DNA of 6,914 bases from Bacillota bacterium (GTDB lineage: Bacteria; Bacillota; Clostridia; Oscillospirales; Ruminococcaceae). The notes beneath the pieces are model-generated. The model saw only the letters and a list, made by a program, of their open reading frames with translations. It made no database searches and was not told the origin of the DNA. Position 1 is the stretch's first letter. Each line of letters opens with the position of its first letter. The translations under genes were made by a program, and so were the position numbers. Below are positions 4,761 through 6,914 of this stretch, piece after piece. The DNA is taken from positions 1 through 6,914 of the forward strand of contig JAKPGH010000023.1 in the NCBI GenBank assembly GCA_029550985.1, in the 5' to 3' direction.

Positions 4761-6000
4761 GCCCTTTTCCCCCCGGCAGCGGGCGGTCCTCACCTGGTGG
4801 TGCGAAGGCAGCCCCCACCGGCACCGGGACGCCATCATCTGCGACGGGGCGGTGCGTTCCGGCAAAACCCTCTGCCTTTCCCTTTCCTTTGTGCTTTGGG
4901 CTTTAGTTTGCCACGGGCAGGGGAATTTCGCCCTCTGCGGCAAAACCGTCACCTCCCTGCGGCGCAATGTGGTCACCCCTCTCTGCTCCGCCCTTGCCCA
5001 GCTGGGAATCCCCCACCGGCTGTATCTCTCCCGCAACCTGCTGGAGGTCTACCATCGGAGCCGCACCCTGCGCTTTTACCTCTTTGGGGGGCGGGACGAG
5101 GGCAGCGCCGCCCTGATTCAGGGAGTCACCCTTGCCGGGGTTCTGCTGGACGAAGTGGTGCTGATGCCCCGCTCCTTTGTGGAGCAGGCGCTGGCCAGAT
5201 GCTCGGTGGAAGGCTCCAAGTTCTTTTTCTGCTGCAACCCGGAGCATCCCCACCACTGGTTTTACACCGAGTGGATTCTGCGGGCCAAGGAGAAAAACGC
5301 TTTGTACCTTCACTTTACCATGGAGGACAATCCCGGACTTTCCCCCGCCATCAAGGAGCGGTACCGGCGCCTTTACACCGGCGCCTTTTACCAGCGCTTT
5401 GTGCTGGGGCGGTGGGTGGCAGCCCACGGCGCCGTCTACCCCATGTTTGGCAAGGAACACGTGGTGGAGAAAGTCCCTTCCTGTGTTCGCTACGCGGTGT
5501 CCTGCGACTACGGAACACTAAATCCCGCCTCCTTCGGCCTTTGGGGCCAGGGGGAGGACGGAGTCTGGTACCGGCTGCGGGAATATTACCACGACGCCAG
5601 AGCCACCGGTATTCAGAAAACCGACGAGGAATACGCCGACGACCTGGAGGCTCTGGTGGGGGACCTGCAACCGGAGGCGGTGGTGGTAGACCCGTCCGCC
5701 GCCAGTTTTATCCAATGTTTACGCCGCAGGGGCCGCTGGCGGGTGGAGCCCGCCGACAATCAGGTGCTCACCGGCATCCGCCGGGTTGCCTGCGCTCTGA
5801 GCGCCGGGCAGATTCGCATTCACGCCTGCTGCAAAGACGCCATCCGGGAGTTTTCCCTCTACCGCTGGAAAGAGGGCGCCGACGGAGACATCCCCCTCAA
5901 GCAGGACGACCACGCCATGGACGACATCCGCTACTTTGCCACCCGCTTTCTGGACGGGGAGGAGCCGGGTTTTTACGCCGGCAGCCTTTCCCGTAACTAG
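4741..6000 (+). CDS. Phage terminase large subunit (PBSX/Terminase_3-like)
   Basis: This 419-residue ATPase-nuclease drives DNA into the capsid and cuts the concatemer. The N-terminal ATPase shows Walker A GAVRSGKT (36-43), Walker B LLDEV (135-139, with D137 and E138) and the coupling segment FFFCCNPEHPHHW (161-173), matching the CNPxxPxHW form of PBSX-type large terminases. The C-terminal RNase H-like nuclease shows D256 in SCDYG, D317 in VVVDPSA and D394/D395 in HAMDDIRY, the usual acidic metal-binding set. Length is normal and the protein appears intact. The start is ambiguous: GGAGG (4733-4737) lies only 3 bases before ATG 4741 and 12 bases before an in-frame ATG at 4750. It is translated within the tail of the small subunit gene, so coupling is likely. 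The gene is visibly G+C-rich compared with the cyclase gene. Confidence 0.95.
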   Translation: MNPMTFKPFSPRQRAVLTWWCEGSPHRHRDAIICDGAVRSGKTLCLSLSFVLWALVCHGQGNFALCGKTVTSLRRNVVTPLCSALAQLGIPHRLYLSRNLLEVYHRSRTLRFYLFGGRDEGSAALIQGVTLAGVLLDEVVLMPRSFVEQALARCSVEGSKFFFCCNPEHPHHWFYTEWILRAKEKNALYLHFTMEDNPGLSPAIKERYRRLYTGAFYQRFVLGRWVAAHGAVYPMFGKEHVVEKVPSCVRYAVSCDYGTLNPASFGLWGQGEDGVWYRLREYYHDARATGIQKTDEEYADDLEALVGDLQPEAVVVDPSAASFIQCLRRRGRWRVEPADNQVLTGIRRVACALSAGQIRIHACCKDAIREFSLYRWKEGADGDIPLKQDDHAMDDIRYFATRFLDGEEPGFYAGSLSRN

Positions 6001-6041
6001 GAAAGCGAGCCGACTTATTCCATTATACGGAGGTTATACCG

Positions 6042-6914
6042 TTGAACCTCAAAGACTTCTTTTCCTTTCGGCCCAGAGGGGTGGCGGTGCAAACCGGGCG
6101 CTCCTCGGCAAATTCCTACGAGAGTTGGCTGGGGTACACCCCTTTGGTGCCTCCCGACGCCGCTTTGTTTGACGCCATGCGGGAAGCCGTTCCCATCATC
6201 GACGCGGCTTTGGACAAAATCGTCCGGCTAACCGGCAGCTTTACCATGGAGTGCTCCTCCCCCCGCTACCAAAAAGAGCTGGACGAGTTTGTGGAAAACG
6301 TCAGGGTGGGGGCGTCCTGCTTTGGGCTTTCGCAATTTATCTCCTCCCATCTCTACAGCCTGCTGACCTACGGCAACGCGGTGGGCGAAATCATCCCCGA
6401 CCCCGACGGCAGGGGCATCTACGCCCTTTACAACGCAAAGCTTCGGGATTTGCACATCCGGCAGGGCGCCACTCCGCTGGAGGTGGAGCTTTGCACCGTC
6501 AAAAACGGCCGGTTGCAGCCGGTTCCCTACCCCGACTTGATTTTGTTTACCGCCCTCAATCCGCCGGCGGGAGAACTGCAAGGGGTTCCCATTTTGCGGG
6601 GGCTTCCCTTTGTGACCGGGATTCTCATCAAAATCTTCCACTGCATGGGCACCAACTTCGAGCGGGCGGGGAACCTGCGCTACGCCGTCACCTACCGCCC
6701 CGGAGACCAGCGGCTGGACAGAGTTCATGCCAAGGAGATTGCGGACAACATCGCTCGGGAGTGGAGCTGCGCCATGAGCGACTCCGGCTCGGTGCGGGAT
6801 TTCGTGGCGGTGGGGGACGTGGACATCAAGGTCATCGGCGCCGACAGCCAGATGCTGGAAACCCAGGTGCCGGTGCGCCAGATGCTGGAGCAGATTGTGG
6901 CCAAGCTGGGAATC
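6042..6914 (+). CDS. Phage portal protein (partial, TTG start)
   Basis: The frame from TTG 6042 stays open to the window edge, giving 291 residues with the C-terminus missing. GGAGG at 6029-6033 lies 8 bases before this TTG, and no ATG is as well placed: the first in-frame ATG comes 45 codons later and would remove conserved sequence. The product resembles phage portal proteins, which form the dodecameric ring through which DNA enters the capsid. Supporting segments are AVPIIDAALDKIVRLTG (49-65), LLTYGNAVGEIIP (107-119), GVPILRGLPFVTGILIKI (181-198) and the run ending QMLEQIVAKLGI (280-291), which in such proteins precedes the portal core. It follows the large terminase by 41 bases, the standard order small subunit, large subunit, portal. 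The 5' end is supported; the 3' end is cut by the window. Confidence 0.85.
   Translation, partial: MNLKDFFSFRPRGVAVQTGRSSANSYESWLGYTPLVPPDAALFDAMREAVPIIDAALDKIVRLTGSFTMECSSPRYQKELDEFVENVRVGASCFGLSQFISSHLYSLLTYGNAVGEIIPDPDGRGIYALYNAKLRDLHIRQGATPLEVELCTVKNGRLQPVPYPDLILFTALNPPAGELQGVPILRGLPFVTGILIKIFHCMGTNFERAGNLRYAVTYRPGDQRLDRVHAKEIADNIAREWSCAMSDSGSVRDFVAVGDVDIKVIGADSQMLETQVPVRQMLEQIVAKLGI

Noticed and set aside
3588..5036. Long minus-strand frame of 482 residues, and the minus-strand part of 3382-4116
   Set aside because: These oppose the Glu-rich gene and both terminase genes; the first crosses a strong terminator. They stay open because of codon composition.
5936..6172. Plus-strand 78-residue frame between large terminase and portal
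   Set aside because: It overlaps the end of the terminase and the start of the portal in another frame, with no ribosome binding site and no family resemblance.

Overview
The window looks like a Gram-positive, Firmicutes/Clostridia-type chromosome, perhaps Oscillospiraceae-like, with the start of a phage structural operon at its right end. This rests on AGGAGG-type ribosome binding sites, an extended -10 promoter, a class B sortase, a type I-C-like CRISPR repeat and a PBSX-type terminase pair. The genus cannot be named from the sequence.

Layout, left to right. (1) 1-403 is the trailer (leader-distal) end of a CRISPR array with 33-bp repeats. The spacers form a repeated pattern A-B-B-A-B, and the last two repeats are degenerate. 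No cas gene or leader is in view; they would lie to the left. (2) 404-710 is AT-rich and non-coding as far as can be supported. It holds a 15-bp-stem hairpin between 16-bp near-identical direct repeats, and a weak promoter candidate. (3) 711-1883 encodes a multi-pass membrane diguanylate cyclase (GGEEF, with an RxxD inhibitory site), followed by a terminator. (4) 2067-3143 encodes an exported class B sortase with its own extended -10 promoter, a strong RBS, an unusual Q/S/N-rich C-terminal tail and a strong terminator. (5) On the minus strand, 3205-3354 may encode a 49-residue membrane protein converging on the sortase terminator. (6) 3445-4050 encodes an unrecognised Glu-rich, Cys-rich protein with one N-terminal membrane segment, followed by a very strong bidirectional terminator. 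(7) 4106-4262 holds two more hairpins and a perfect 14-bp palindrome. (8) 4263-6914 is a phage packaging block: terminase small subunit, terminase large subunit (overlapping by 20 bp) and a portal protein that starts at TTG and runs off the window.

The three phage genes form one operon for DNA recognition, translocation/cleavage and the capsid portal. They are visibly richer in G+C than the diguanylate cyclase gene and begin immediately after bacterial-type genes, with no integrase, repressor or replication gene between. The other genes appear to be independent transcription units: c-di-GMP signalling, surface-protein anchoring and an unknown membrane protein. I see no clear new multi-gene system. 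The best leads are the duplicated spacer pattern, the hairpin/direct-repeat element, the acidic cysteine-rich protein, the possible antisense-strand small membrane protein and the abrupt host/phage junction.
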